From positions 5,451-69,450 of the forward strand of contig DKID01000017.1 in NCBI GenBank assembly GCA_002454045.1: 64,000 nucleotides of DNA, written 5' to 3'. A program made the position numbers and the translations under genes. Below are positions 49,683 through 57,586 of the stretch, piece by piece. Every line of letters starts with the position of its first letter. Position 1 is the stretch's first letter. A model generated the notes under the pieces. The model ran no database searches. It worked only from the letters and a program-made list of their open reading frames with translations, and was not told the origin of the DNA. Origin of the DNA: Nitrospina sp. UBA6727 (GTDB lineage Bacteria > Nitrospinota > Nitrospinia > Nitrospinales > VA-1).

Positions 49683-51646
49683 CGCAAGCAAAAAATAGCA
49701 ACGGCAACGGCGGCACAATATCGCGGCGCAACGGCGACCGTCACGGGGCGACCAACAAAAAGGTCGAGATATCTACGCACCCGATTTCGCCGAACTCTAA
49801 AAAAGTTTATGTGAAGGGAGCGTTGCATCCCGACATCCGCGTCCCGTTCCGGGAAATTACTTTGTCCCCGCCCAACACCGCGGCGGGCGACGGCGACGAA
49901 AACGAAAACGGCGCGCGCGCAGAAAATGATGAAGGCTCCGTTCTCGTTTACGACACCTCCGGTCCCTACACCGACCCGAAAGTTACGATCGACATCCGCG
50001 AAGGATTGCATCCCGTCCGGCGCCCGTGGGTGCTGGCGCGGGAGGACGTCGAGCATTACGATGGCAGGACGATTGTGCCCAATGACGACGGCTATCGCGA
50101 AGGGGAAAACGCCAACACCGAGCGTTTCCCCAAAACCCGGCGGCGAGTTTTGCGCGCGAAACCGGGACGCAACGTCACGCAAATGCATTACGCGAAAAAA
50201 GGGATCATCACTCCCGAGATGGAGTTCATCGCCATCCGCGAAAACCAAAAAAGGAAGCAGTGGACGAAGGACGCGGAACGCGAAAAACGGCTGCGGGGAA
50301 ATTCCTTCGGCGCGAATTTGCAAGAGGAAATCACCGCCGAGTTCGTGCGCGACGAAGTGGCACGCGGCCGCGCCATCATCCCCGCCAACATCAACCATCC
50401 GGAGTCGGAGCCGATGATCATCGGGCGAAACTTTCTCGTCAAAATTAATTCCAACATCGGCAACTCCGCGGTCAGTTCCTCCATCGAGGAAGAAGTCGAA
50501 AAGATGGTTTGGTCGGCGCGGTGCGGTGCCGACAACGTCATGGATCTTTCCACCGGGAAAAATATTCACACCACGCGCGAGTGGATATTGCGCAACTCGC
50601 CGGTGCCCATCGGCACGGTGCCCATCTACCAAGCGTTGGAAAAAGTCGGCGGCAAGATCGAAGAATTGTCTTGGGAAATTTACCGCGACACCCTGATCGA
50701 GCAGTGCGAACAGGGCGTGGACTACTTCACCATTCACGCCGGAGTTTTGTTGCGTTACGTGCCGATGACGGCGAAACGAGTAACCGGCATCGTTTCCCGC
50801 GGCGGTGCGATTCTCGCTAAATGGTGCCTCACTTATCATAAGGAAAACTTCCTCTATACCAACTTCGAGGAAATATGCGAAATCATGAAAACGTACGACG
50901 TCTCCTTTTCACTCGGTGACGGATTGCGCCCCGGTTCCCTCGCCGACGCCAACGACGAAGCCCAGTTTGCCGAACTGGAAACTCTCGGCGAACTGACGAA
51001 GATCGCTTGGCAACACGAAGTGCAAACTATGATCGAAGGTCCGGGTCACGTTCCCATGCACATGATCAAAGAGAATATGGAGAAACAATTAGCGGCCTGC
51101 GGGGAAGCGCCGTTCTACACGTTGGGACCGCTGACCACCGACATCGCGCCGGGCTACGACCACATCACCAGTGGAATCGGCGCGGCGATGATTGGTTGGT
51201 ATGGCACCGCCATGCTCTGCTACGTCACCCCCAAGGAACATTTAGGATTGCCCAACCGCGACGACGTGAAAGAAGGCGTCATCACTTACAAGATTGCGGC
51301 ACACGCGGCGGACTTAGCGAAGGGCCATCCCGGCGCAAGAGTGCGCGACGACGCGTTGAGCAAAGCCCGGTTCGAGTTTCGCTGGGAAGACCAGTTCAAC
51401 CTATCGCTCGATCCAGAAAAAGCGTTGCAGTTTCACGACGAAACCTTGCCGAAAGATTCCGCCAAGGTGGCGCATTTTTGTTCCATGTGCGGCCCGCATT
51501 TCTGCTCGATGAAAATCACGCAAGACGTGCGCGACTACGCCAAGCAAAAAGGCTTGGAAGAAAAACAGGCTCTCGATGAAGGCATGAAAGAAATGTCGGC
51601 ATCCTTCAAAGAAAAGGGCGGGGAGATTTACACGCCGGCGCGGTAA
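49679..51646 (+). CDS. thiC: phosphomethylpyrimidine synthase
   Basis: The protein has 655 residues. This radical-SAM enzyme rearranges aminoimidazole ribotide into the HMP phosphate of thiamin. The C-terminal cluster motif CSMCGPHFCSM (CxxCxxxxC) is present, with MHYAKKGIITPEMEFIAIRE, SWEIYRDTLIEQCEQGVDYF and EGPGHVPMHMI in the barrel. The N-terminal 50 residues and a Glu/Asn/Asp-rich insert (GDGDENENGARAEN) are low complexity. It is the last gene of the riboswitch operon, followed by a clear terminator. Confidence 0.97.
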   Translation: MTQAKNSNGNGGTISRRNGDRHGATNKKVEISTHPISPNSKKVYVKGALHPDIRVPFREITLSPPNTAAGDGDENENGARAENDEGSVLVYDTSGPYTDPKVTIDIREGLHPVRRPWVLAREDVEHYDGRTIVPNDDGYREGENANTERFPKTRRRVLRAKPGRNVTQMHYAKKGIITPEMEFIAIRENQKRKQWTKDAEREKRLRGNSFGANLQEEITAEFVRDEVARGRAIIPANINHPESEPMIIGRNFLVKINSNIGNSAVSSSIEEEVEKMVWSARCGADNVMDLSTGKNIHTTREWILRNSPVPIGTVPIYQALEKVGGKIEELSWEIYRDTLIEQCEQGVDYFTIHAGVLLRYVPMTAKRVTGIVSRGGAILAKWCLTYHKENFLYTNFEEICEIMKTYDVSFSLGDGLRPGSLADANDEAQFAELETLGELTKIAWQHEVQTMIEGPGHVPMHMIKENMEKQLAACGEAPFYTLGPLTTDIAPGYDHITSGIGAAMIGWYGTAMLCYVTPKEHLGLPNRDDVKEGVITYKIAAHAADLAKGHPGARVRDDALSKARFEFRWEDQFNLSLDPEKALQFHDETLPKDSAKVAHFCSMCGPHFCSMKITQDVRDYAKQKGLEEKQALDEGMKEMSASFKEKGGEIYTPAR

Positions 51647-51712
51647 CGACTGGGCGCAAATTCCACGCGACGGCGACGACGGTGCGCCCGTCAGTCTATG
51701 TTTGCAGATATT

Positions 51713-51744
51713 AAGGGTCCCTTATTTTACGGGGCCCCTTTTTT
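51713..51744 (+). terminator. intrinsic terminator of the thiamin operon
   Basis: Arms 51713-51721 and 51732-51740 (AAGGGTCCC against GGGCCCCTT, one mismatch) enclose a 9-base loop, followed by a T6 run. It lies 67 bases after the thiC stop. Confidence 0.85.
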
Positions 51745-51853
51745 GTATCCGCCGATTGACCGATCAGGCATCCCTCTGGCAGCTTAAATCCACCAATATT
51801 TAACGATGAAATTTTAGAAAAAAAATAAAGAAATTAACTATTAAAATATAACA

Positions 51854-51880
51854 TTAACTATATTAAAAATATATAGTTAA
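51854..51880. promoter_or_regulatory. AT-rich operator-like palindrome upstream of fic
   Basis: TTAACTATAT (51854-51863) and ATATAGTTAA (51871-51880) are perfect 10-bp inverted arms around a 7-base AT spacer. A partial direct copy, ATTAACTATTAAAATATA, precedes it at about 51833. The palindrome ends seven bases before the candidate -35, a normal place for a repressor site. The C-terminal winged-helix-like part of the Fic protein makes autoregulation possible. Confidence 0.6.
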
Positions 51881-51886
51881 AAATAT

Positions 51887-51915
51887 TTGACTTGGAAATT
51901 TTATTGAAATAAAAT
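51887..51915 (+). promoter_or_regulatory. strong candidate promoter giving leaderless fic mRNA
   Basis: TTGACT (51887-51892) is separated by exactly 17 bases from TAAAAT (51910-51915), each 5 of 6 to consensus. Transcription should start near 51922, next to ATG 51923. The upstream ATG at 51914 lies inside the -10 and cannot then be the start. Confidence 0.6.
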
Positions 51916-51922
51916 GGAAATT

Positions 51923-53107
51923 ATGATCAATTACACCTCGCCAAAAAACTGGATCAATTACGACCTGGTTGCCATATCAAACTCCCTGACAAATGCCAAG
52001 TCTGTCGTCATGTCTTTGAGCACCATTCCATATCAAAAACGATGGGTGGATTCTTTGCAAAAGCTGGAACTCAAGAGAGAAGTGGCTGGGACATCCAGAA
52101 TTGAAGGAGCGGACTTTACGGAAAGGGAATTAGATGACGCATTGCAAGAGTCCCCGGAAGAACTAATTACCCGGTCACAGAAACAAGCCCATGCTGCCTT
52201 GAAGGCTTATCAATGGGTGTCCAAAATCCCAGACGACAAACCCATCGACGGGAAATTGATTTTGTACATCCATCGATTAATCGTTACCGGGGCGGACGAC
52301 GATCATTGTCCTCCCGGTGAAATCCGTTCAAAAGATCATAATGTAAATTTTGGGTCGCCCAGACATAGGGGGGTAGAAGGTGGCGATAAATGCGAAGCAG
52401 CTTTTTCATCATTGGTCAAAGCGATGAACCAAGAATATTTGGATCACGACCCTTTGGTCCGAGCCCTTGCTACTCATTTTCACATGGCTTCGATGCACCC
52501 ATTTTTAGATGGCAATGGACGCACGGCGCGCTGTTTGGAGGCTTTGATGCTACAAAGGGCTGGCCTGCGAGATACCTGTTTCATCGCTATGTCAAATTAT
52601 TACTACGATGAAAAAAATAATTATTTAGCAACGCTAGCAAAAACCCGGGCAGCAAATTTTGATTTAACATCCTTTTTGATTTTTGGGTTGAAGGGTATAG
52701 AAATACAAAGCACGCGCCTGCTTTCTCAAATTCGCAAGGAAGTTTCCAAAGAACTTTTTATGGGTATGGCATACAGCCTGTTTAATCGTCTGCATTCAAA
52801 AGGAAAAAGAAGAGTCCTCGCTAAACGGCAGATAAATATCCTGAAAATTCTGTTGGATGAGCAATTAACCTTAGACGAGGTGATAGATAAGACACGGGTT
52901 TATTACCAAAAATTATCTTCACCCGCTAAAGCTTTGGTAAGAGATTTAAACAACTTGATTAAACTGGACGCAGTCGTTTTTGAAAAATCTGATGATGGAC
53001 ACATATTTAATATTAATTTGGATTGGCCAACACAAATTACCGAAACCGAGTTTTTCCAGAAAATAAAAGATCTACCCAAAGGCAAAGCTTATTCATTTTT
53101 GAGATAA
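51923..53107 (+). CDS. Fic family protein with N-terminal autoinhibitory motif
   Basis: The protein has 394 residues from ATG 51923. An ATG three codons earlier overlaps the candidate -10. Fic enzymes usually transfer AMP from ATP to Ser, Thr or Tyr of target proteins. The catalytic motif HPFLDGNGRTAR is complete (residues 192-203), and TSRIEG (57-62) is the class II inhibitory (S/T)xxxE(G/N) helix motif whose Glu blocks the ATP site. The C-terminal 100 residues (KRRVLAKRQINILKILLDEQ) look like a winged helix. The flanks are AT-rich and the gene stands alone between an operon terminator and tRNA-Val, which suggests acquisition. Confidence 0.93.
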   Translation: MINYTSPKNWINYDLVAISNSLTNAKSVVMSLSTIPYQKRWVDSLQKLELKREVAGTSRIEGADFTERELDDALQESPEELITRSQKQAHAALKAYQWVSKIPDDKPIDGKLILYIHRLIVTGADDDHCPPGEIRSKDHNVNFGSPRHRGVEGGDKCEAAFSSLVKAMNQEYLDHDPLVRALATHFHMASMHPFLDGNGRTARCLEALMLQRAGLRDTCFIAMSNYYYDEKNNYLATLAKTRAANFDLTSFLIFGLKGIEIQSTRLLSQIRKEVSKELFMGMAYSLFNRLHSKGKRRVLAKRQINILKILLDEQLTLDEVIDKTRVYYQKLSSPAKALVRDLNNLIKLDAVVFEKSDDGHIFNINLDWPTQITETEFFQKIKDLPKGKAYSFLR

Positions 53108-53228
53108 AAATTTGTGGATGGTCGTCGTGACCAAAAGTTTTACCGCGCTGGCCCCCACGCCTGGTGGCGATTCGTAGGGCTTGACCAATTTCGCTGTGCG
53201 TTTTAGAATAGCCTTCATCGGATTTTTC

Positions 53229-53300
53229 AGGCGCGTAGCTCAGGGGTAGAGTACTTGCTTGACATGCAAGGGGTCGGCGGTTCGAAACCGCCCGCGCCTA
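53229..53300 (+). tRNA. tRNA-Val(GAC)
   Basis: The 72-base cloverleaf has acceptor AGGCGCG/CGCGCCT, D-arm GCTCAGGGGTAGAGT, anticodon stem CTTGC/GCAAG with loop TTGACAT (anticodon GAC) and T-arm GGCGG-TTCGAAA-CCGCC. The CCA end is not encoded: the discriminator A is followed by T-rich sequence. The tRNA-Leu and tRNA-Gln of this window do encode CCA. The 3' end lies between fic and thrS, a typical integration-site context, though no attachment repeat was found. Confidence 0.93.
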
Positions 53301-53383
53301 TTTTTAGATTTTAACTGGCCTCAACGGCCTGAGTTGGGCATCATGCCGACGCGTATGGTGCCTTTTCATTTGAGAGATGGCGG

Positions 53384-55138
53384 ATGTCTGACAGCAAACC
53401 ACATGATGAATTGGAAACGCTCCGCCACAGTTGCGCCCACCTGATGGCGCAAGCCGTTCAGGAATTGTTCCCCGAAACTCAGGTCACCATCGGCCCGGTT
53501 ATCGAAGACGGTTTCTACTACGACTTTTCCCGCGACCAAGCTTTCGTCCCGGAAGACTTGGAAAAAATCCAGGCGCGTATGAAAGAAATCGCCGCGCAAG
53601 ATCTTAAAATCGTGCGCCACGAAATTTCTCGCGCCGCCGCAATAAAAAAGTTCGACGACATGGGCGAGAAATTCAAAGTCGAAATCATCGGCGCCATCGA
53701 CGACGACGAACCTCTTTCGGTTTATTCGCAGGGGGACTGGTCGGACCTCTGCCGCGGCCCGCATGTCGAATCCACCAAACAGATTAAGGTCTTCAAACTT
53801 CTTCATACTTCGTCGGCTTACTGGCGCGGGGATGAACGCAACCCGGTCTTGCAAAGAATTTACGGGACGGCGTGGAACACGGAGAAGGAGTTGCGGGTTT
53901 ATCTCAAAAGGTTGGAGGAAGCGAAAAAACGCGACCACCGTAAACTTGGGAAAGAACTTGACCTGTATTCGGTGTCCGACGAAATCGGCCCGGGGCTCAT
54001 TCTTTGGCACCCGAAAGGCGCGCGCATCCGCCACCTCATGGAAGATTTTTGGAAGCGGGAACATTTCAAAAACGGCTACGAAATGGTCATCAGTCCGCAC
54101 GCGGCGAAAATTGACCTATGGAAAACCAGCGGTCACACGGAGTTTTACAAGGAGAATATGTTTCCCAATATGAATATTGAGGGCAAGGAATATGTCATGA
54201 AGCCGATGAACTGCCCGTTCCATATTCAGATTTTTAAAACGAAACTGCGGAGTTACCGCGACCTGCCCCTGCGGTTCGCGGAGTTGGGAACGGTTTATCG
54301 TTACGAACGTTCAGGAGTTTTGCACGGTCTGCTCCGCGTGCGCGGGTTCACGCAGGATGATGCGCATCTGTTTTGCCGTCCTTCTCAGATTGAAGAGGAA
54401 ATTACCAGAGTGCTCGAATTGATCATTTCTATTTTGCAATCGTTCGGGTTCTTCGAATACAAAATCTATTTGAGTACCCGACCGGAAAAATATGTCGGCG
54501 CGGAAGAAAGTTGGGACGACGCCACCAAGGCTCTGGAAAATTCCCTGCGCAAAAAAAAGTTGGACTTCGAAGTTGACCCCGGCGAAGGAGTTTTTTACGG
54601 ACCAAAAATTGATATTAAAATCAAAGACAGCCTCGGTCGCCATTGGCAGGTCTCAACGGTGCAAGTGGATTTCAATCTCCCCGAACGTTTTAACATAAGT
54701 TATATTGAAGAAGACGGGCAACGCCATCAGCCGATCATGCTTCACCGCGCCTTAATGGGTTCGCTGGAACGTTTTTTTGGTTGCCTGATCGAACATTACG
54801 CCGGGGCTTTCCCGTTGTGGCTGGCGCCCGTTCAAGTCATCCTTTTACCCATAACCGACAAGCATGCAGACTACGCAAACAAGTTGGCGCAACGGCTTGA
54901 GGCATCGGACATCCGCACGGAAAAAGACTTGCGAAATGAGAAGATTGGGTTCAAGATACGGGAGGCTCAATTGCAGAAAATCCCTTACATGATCGTCTTA
55001 GGGGATAAGGAAGTGGACTCCCAAACGCTGGCTGTTCGGAAGCGACGTTCCAAAGAGACCCGGACCCTTGATTTTGATTCCTTCCTCGGAGAACTGAAGT
55101 CCAGCATAGATTCCCGGCGAATTGATTCCGAAAGTTAA
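53384..55138 (+). CDS. thrS: threonine--tRNA ligase lacking the TGS domain
   Basis: The protein has 584 residues. The usual 60-residue N-terminal TGS (N1) domain is missing: upstream in-frame sequence closes at a stop within 17 codons and has no start. The N2 editing domain is intact (HSCAHLMAQAV, CRGPHV). The catalytic core shows MKPMNCPFHIQIF, RFAELGTVYRYERSGVLHGL, RGFTQDDAHLFC, the Zn ligands and HRALMGSLERFFGCLIEHYAG. The HGTP anticodon domain ends the chain. The gene begins the thrS-infC-rpmI-rplT-pheS run. TGS-less forms are known in a few lineages. Confidence 0.95.
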   Translation: MSDSKPHDELETLRHSCAHLMAQAVQELFPETQVTIGPVIEDGFYYDFSRDQAFVPEDLEKIQARMKEIAAQDLKIVRHEISRAAAIKKFDDMGEKFKVEIIGAIDDDEPLSVYSQGDWSDLCRGPHVESTKQIKVFKLLHTSSAYWRGDERNPVLQRIYGTAWNTEKELRVYLKRLEEAKKRDHRKLGKELDLYSVSDEIGPGLILWHPKGARIRHLMEDFWKREHFKNGYEMVISPHAAKIDLWKTSGHTEFYKENMFPNMNIEGKEYVMKPMNCPFHIQIFKTKLRSYRDLPLRFAELGTVYRYERSGVLHGLLRVRGFTQDDAHLFCRPSQIEEEITRVLELIISILQSFGFFEYKIYLSTRPEKYVGAEESWDDATKALENSLRKKKLDFEVDPGEGVFYGPKIDIKIKDSLGRHWQVSTVQVDFNLPERFNISYIEEDGQRHQPIMLHRALMGSLERFFGCLIEHYAGAFPLWLAPVQVILLPITDKHADYANKLAQRLEASDIRTEKDLRNEKIGFKIREAQLQKIPYMIVLGDKEVDSQTLAVRKRRSKETRTLDFDSFLGELKSSIDSRRIDSES

Positions 55139-55159
55139 TTTTTTTAGAGGTTGGATTTA

Positions 55160-55750
55160 ATTAATAAGAAGCAACGCATTAATAAGATGATTCGGGTGCG
55201 GGAAGTATCCGTGATTGGTGATGACGGGGAACCAATGGGAACCCTGCCCACAGAAGAAGCCCTGAGCATAGCGCGCGACCAGGAACTTGACCTCGTCGAA
55301 GTTGCCCCGACCGCCAACCCGCCCGTTTGCCGAATTATGGATTACGGCAAGCACAAATACAAAGCCAGCAAAAAGGCGCACGCGGCGAAAAAAAAACAGA
55401 AAATCATTCACGTCAAGGAAGTCAAGTTTCGACCAAATACCGACCAGCACGATTTCGATTTTAAGTTGAGAAACGTGCATCGGTTTCTGGGAAACGGCGA
55501 CAAAGTCAAAGTAGTAATTTTTTTCAAAGGACGCGAAATTGCGCACCGCGAATTCGGGATGAAAGTTTTGGAACGCGTCGCCGAAGCGACGGAAGAGACG
55601 GCGGTCATCGAGCAACAAGCCAAACAGGAAGGGCGCACCTTAGTCATGATCATGGCTCCCAAAAATACCAAAACCAAAAAAGGCGGAGTGCTTAAAGCAC
55701 AGTCGGTTGCCGAACAAGTAGAAGTTCCGCCGCCGAACCAAAACAAATAA
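55160..55750 (+). CDS. infC: translation initiation factor IF-3
   Basis: The protein has 196 residues if started at ATT 55160. The N-terminal domain (RINKMIRVREVSVIGDDGEP) binds the 30S platform, a Lys-rich linker follows, and the C-terminal domain carries IRxxTDxHDFxxKxRNVxRF-type residues. An in-frame TTG at 55151 touches the AGAGG (55146-55150) directly, which is too close, whereas ATT 55160 is nine bases from it. AUU starts are the classic autoregulated feature of infC in E. coli. ATG 55187 would be too short. It is followed by rpmI and rplT. Confidence 0.95.
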   Translation: MNKKQRINKMIRVREVSVIGDDGEPMGTLPTEEALSIARDQELDLVEVAPTANPPVCRIMDYGKHKYKASKKAHAAKKKQKIIHVKEVKFRPNTDQHDFDFKLRNVHRFLGNGDKVKVVIFFKGREIAHREFGMKVLERVAEATEETAVIEQQAKQEGRTLVMIMAPKNTKTKKGGVLKAQSVAEQVEVPPPNQNK

Positions 55751-55765
55751 AACACGGAGACGATA

Positions 55766-55954
55766 ATGCCGAAAATGAAAACCAATAAAGGCGCCGCGAA
55801 AAGGTTTCGCAAAACAGGCTCCGGGAAAATTCGTCGGAACAGCGCCTTTACCAGCCACATCCTGACATCGAAAACAACCAAGAGAAAAAGAAACCTGCGC
55901 AAAGCCAGCATGATGGCAACGGGCGACGCAAAACGCATCCGCGCTTTAATCTAA
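55766..55954 (+). CDS. rpmI: ribosomal protein bL35
   Basis: The protein has 62 residues, the standard small basic form: MPKMKTNKGAAKRFRKTGSG at the N-terminus and a Lys/Arg-rich C-terminus. A 15-base gap separates it from infC, and rplT follows. It is part of the conserved infC-rpmI-rplT operon, usually controlled by L20 binding to the leader. Confidence 0.97.
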   Translation: MPKMKTNKGAAKRFRKTGSGKIRRNSAFTSHILTSKTTKRKRNLRKASMMATGDAKRIRALI

Positions 55955-56016
55955 CGTAAACGCAGGACGACGACCGCGCGCCGCGGGGACAAGTAGGCGA
56001 GAAGGAGAATTGCAAA

Positions 56017-56373
56017 ATGCCACGAGCAATGAACGGGACAGTTTCCCGCAAGCGACGCAAAAAAATTCTAAAACTAGCCAAAGGCTACCGCAGCGTGCGA
56101 AGCACCGCCTTCCGCAAAGCGAAGGAAGCCGTGGAGCACGGTTTGTGCTACGCCTATCGCGACCGCAAAAACCGCAAGCGCGAGTTTCGTCGACTCTGGA
56201 TCGCCCGCATCAACGCCGCCGTCAGAGCCGAAGGGATGAACTACAGCCAGTTTATGCACGGACTGAAAAAAGCCGACATCCAACTCGACCGCAAAGTCCT
56301 CTCCGATATGGCAATCCACAATCAGGACTCCTTCAAAACTCTGACCAAAACCGCCCGCGCCCAACTAGGTTGA
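56017..56373 (+). CDS. rplT: ribosomal protein bL20
   Basis: The protein has 118 residues. The long basic N-terminal extension VSRKRRKKILKLAKGYRS and the globular part WIARINAAVRAEGMNYSQFM are diagnostic. It binds 23S rRNA early in assembly and often represses its own operon. A strong GAGAAGGAG precedes ATG 56017. A GC repeat separates it from pheS. Confidence 0.97.
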   Translation: MPRAMNGTVSRKRRKKILKLAKGYRSVRSTAFRKAKEAVEHGLCYAYRDRKNRKREFRRLWIARINAAVRAEGMNYSQFMHGLKKADIQLDRKVLSDMAIHNQDSFKTLTKTARAQLG

Positions 56374-56383
56374 GAGTCGCCCG

Positions 56384-56450
56384 CGATAACGACGCGGCGA
56401 AAGTCGCGATGACGTCGGTCGTTGCCACGGTCGCCCGCCGCCGGTTGTCG
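56384..56450. repeat. GC-rich intergenic repeat block
   Basis: CGATAACGACGCGGCGAAAG, GATGACGTCGGTCG and GTCGCCCGCCGCCGG fill the gap between rplT and pheS, where these genes are normally closely spaced. It belongs to the GACGGYGACGG family by composition only. Confidence 0.5.
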
Positions 56451-56466
56451 CGCGCTAACGGTGAAC

Positions 56467-57489
56467 ATGATCGAAACCATTGACAAGCATCGTCGGGATT
56501 TTGATTCCCGCATCCGCTCCACTTCCGCCCACGAATCCCTTGCACAACTTCGCATAGATTTCCTCGGCAAAAAAGGTTGCGTCCAAACTTTGATGAAAGA
56601 GTTGCGCCAAGTCGCTCCGGATGAAAAACGGCAGCGGGGAAAACTCATCAACGATTTTAAGCGGTATGTCGAAAACCAAATCAAAGACAAGCAAGCAGGT
56701 TTAGGCAAATCCGCCGCGGCGAAAAGTCCGGCGTCAAGCAACGCCACGTTCGACGCGACTTTGCCGGGCAAGCGGGAAATCCCCGGCACCCTGCACCCCA
56801 TCACTCAAGTGACGGAGGAAATCAAATCCATTTTTATGGGATTGGGATTTCAAGTGGAGGAGGGTCCCGAAATTGAAACGGACTATTATAATTTCGCGGC
56901 GTTGAACATTCCCAAAGACCACCCGGCGCGGGACATGCAGGATACTTTTTATGTGGACGGCGACGCGGTTTTGCGGACGCACACTTCGCCGGTACAGATT
57001 CACGTGATGGAAAACAGCGCGCCGCCATTGCGCATCATCGCCCCGGGAAAAGTTTACCGCCGCGATTCGGATGTTTCGCACACCCCGATGTTCCACCAAA
57101 TCGAAGGACTCATGGTGGACGAAAACGTTTCCTTCAGTCACCTCAAAGGCGTGATGAAAATTTTTCTGCAGGAAATATTCGGCGCCGACACGCAAGTCCG
57201 GTTCCGCCCCAGTTTCTTTCCCTTCACTTGCCCCAGCGCGGAAGTCGATATCCAGTGCGTGATTTGCGGCGGACGCGGCTGCCGAGTTTGTTCGCAAACA
57301 GGCTGGGTAGAAATTCTCGGCGCCGGCATGGTCAACCCGGCGGTATTCAAACTCGTCAACTACGATGCGGAAAAATGGACGGGGCTCGCGTTTGGACTCG
57401 GCATCGAACGCATCGCCATGCTGAAATATGGCATCAACGACATCCGCCTGTTCTTCGAAAACGACCTGCGCTTCCTCAAACAATTCTGA
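56467..57489 (+). CDS. pheS: phenylalanine--tRNA ligase alpha subunit
   Basis: The protein has 340 residues from ATG 56467. GTG 56461 is an alternative. It is the class II catalytic subunit: an N-terminal coiled coil, then HPITQVTEEIKSIFMGLGF, DTFYVDGDAVLRTHTSPVQI, FHQIEGLMVDENVSF, RPSFFPFTCPSAEVDI and GLAFGLGIERIAML. A CVICGGRGCRVC segment is a zinc-finger-like insert that is uncommon. The partner pheT, which normally follows directly, is absent: a repeat and the convergent porin gene come next. Confidence 0.96.
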   Translation: MIETIDKHRRDFDSRIRSTSAHESLAQLRIDFLGKKGCVQTLMKELRQVAPDEKRQRGKLINDFKRYVENQIKDKQAGLGKSAAAKSPASSNATFDATLPGKREIPGTLHPITQVTEEIKSIFMGLGFQVEEGPEIETDYYNFAALNIPKDHPARDMQDTFYVDGDAVLRTHTSPVQIHVMENSAPPLRIIAPGKVYRRDSDVSHTPMFHQIEGLMVDENVSFSHLKGVMKIFLQEIFGADTQVRFRPSFFPFTCPSAEVDIQCVICGGRGCRVCSQTGWVEILGAGMVNPAVFKLVNYDAEKWTGLAFGLGIERIAMLKYGINDIRLFFENDLRFLKQF

Positions 57490-57494
57490 CGCTC

Positions 57495-57586
57495 GGCGAT
57501 AACGACGGTGCTCGCGCGAGGATTCTGGATTCCATCTTTCGCTGGAATGACGGGTGCGGGGCAGGAATGACGGGCGACGGGGGCTT
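57495..57586. repeat. hairpin repeat and GC repeat between pheS and the porin gene
   Basis: A copy of the CTGGATTCC...GGAATGACG hairpin lies at 57525-57552 (arms ATTCCA/TGGAAT), followed by a half-copy GCAGGAATGACGG near 57561-57573. GC-rich GGCGATAACGACGGTGCTCG precedes it. In this convergent gap the hairpin could also act as a bidirectional terminator, although no T-run is present. Confidence 0.55.

Noticed and set aside
49466..50839. 457-residue ORF on the minus strand
   Set aside because: It lies opposite thiE and thiC, is Arg/Gly/Phe-rich and has no start signal or family motif. It is an antisense shadow of GC-biased codons.
55151..55159. TTG start for infC
   Set aside because: It abuts the AGAGG with no spacing, while ATT 55160 has a nine-base spacing.
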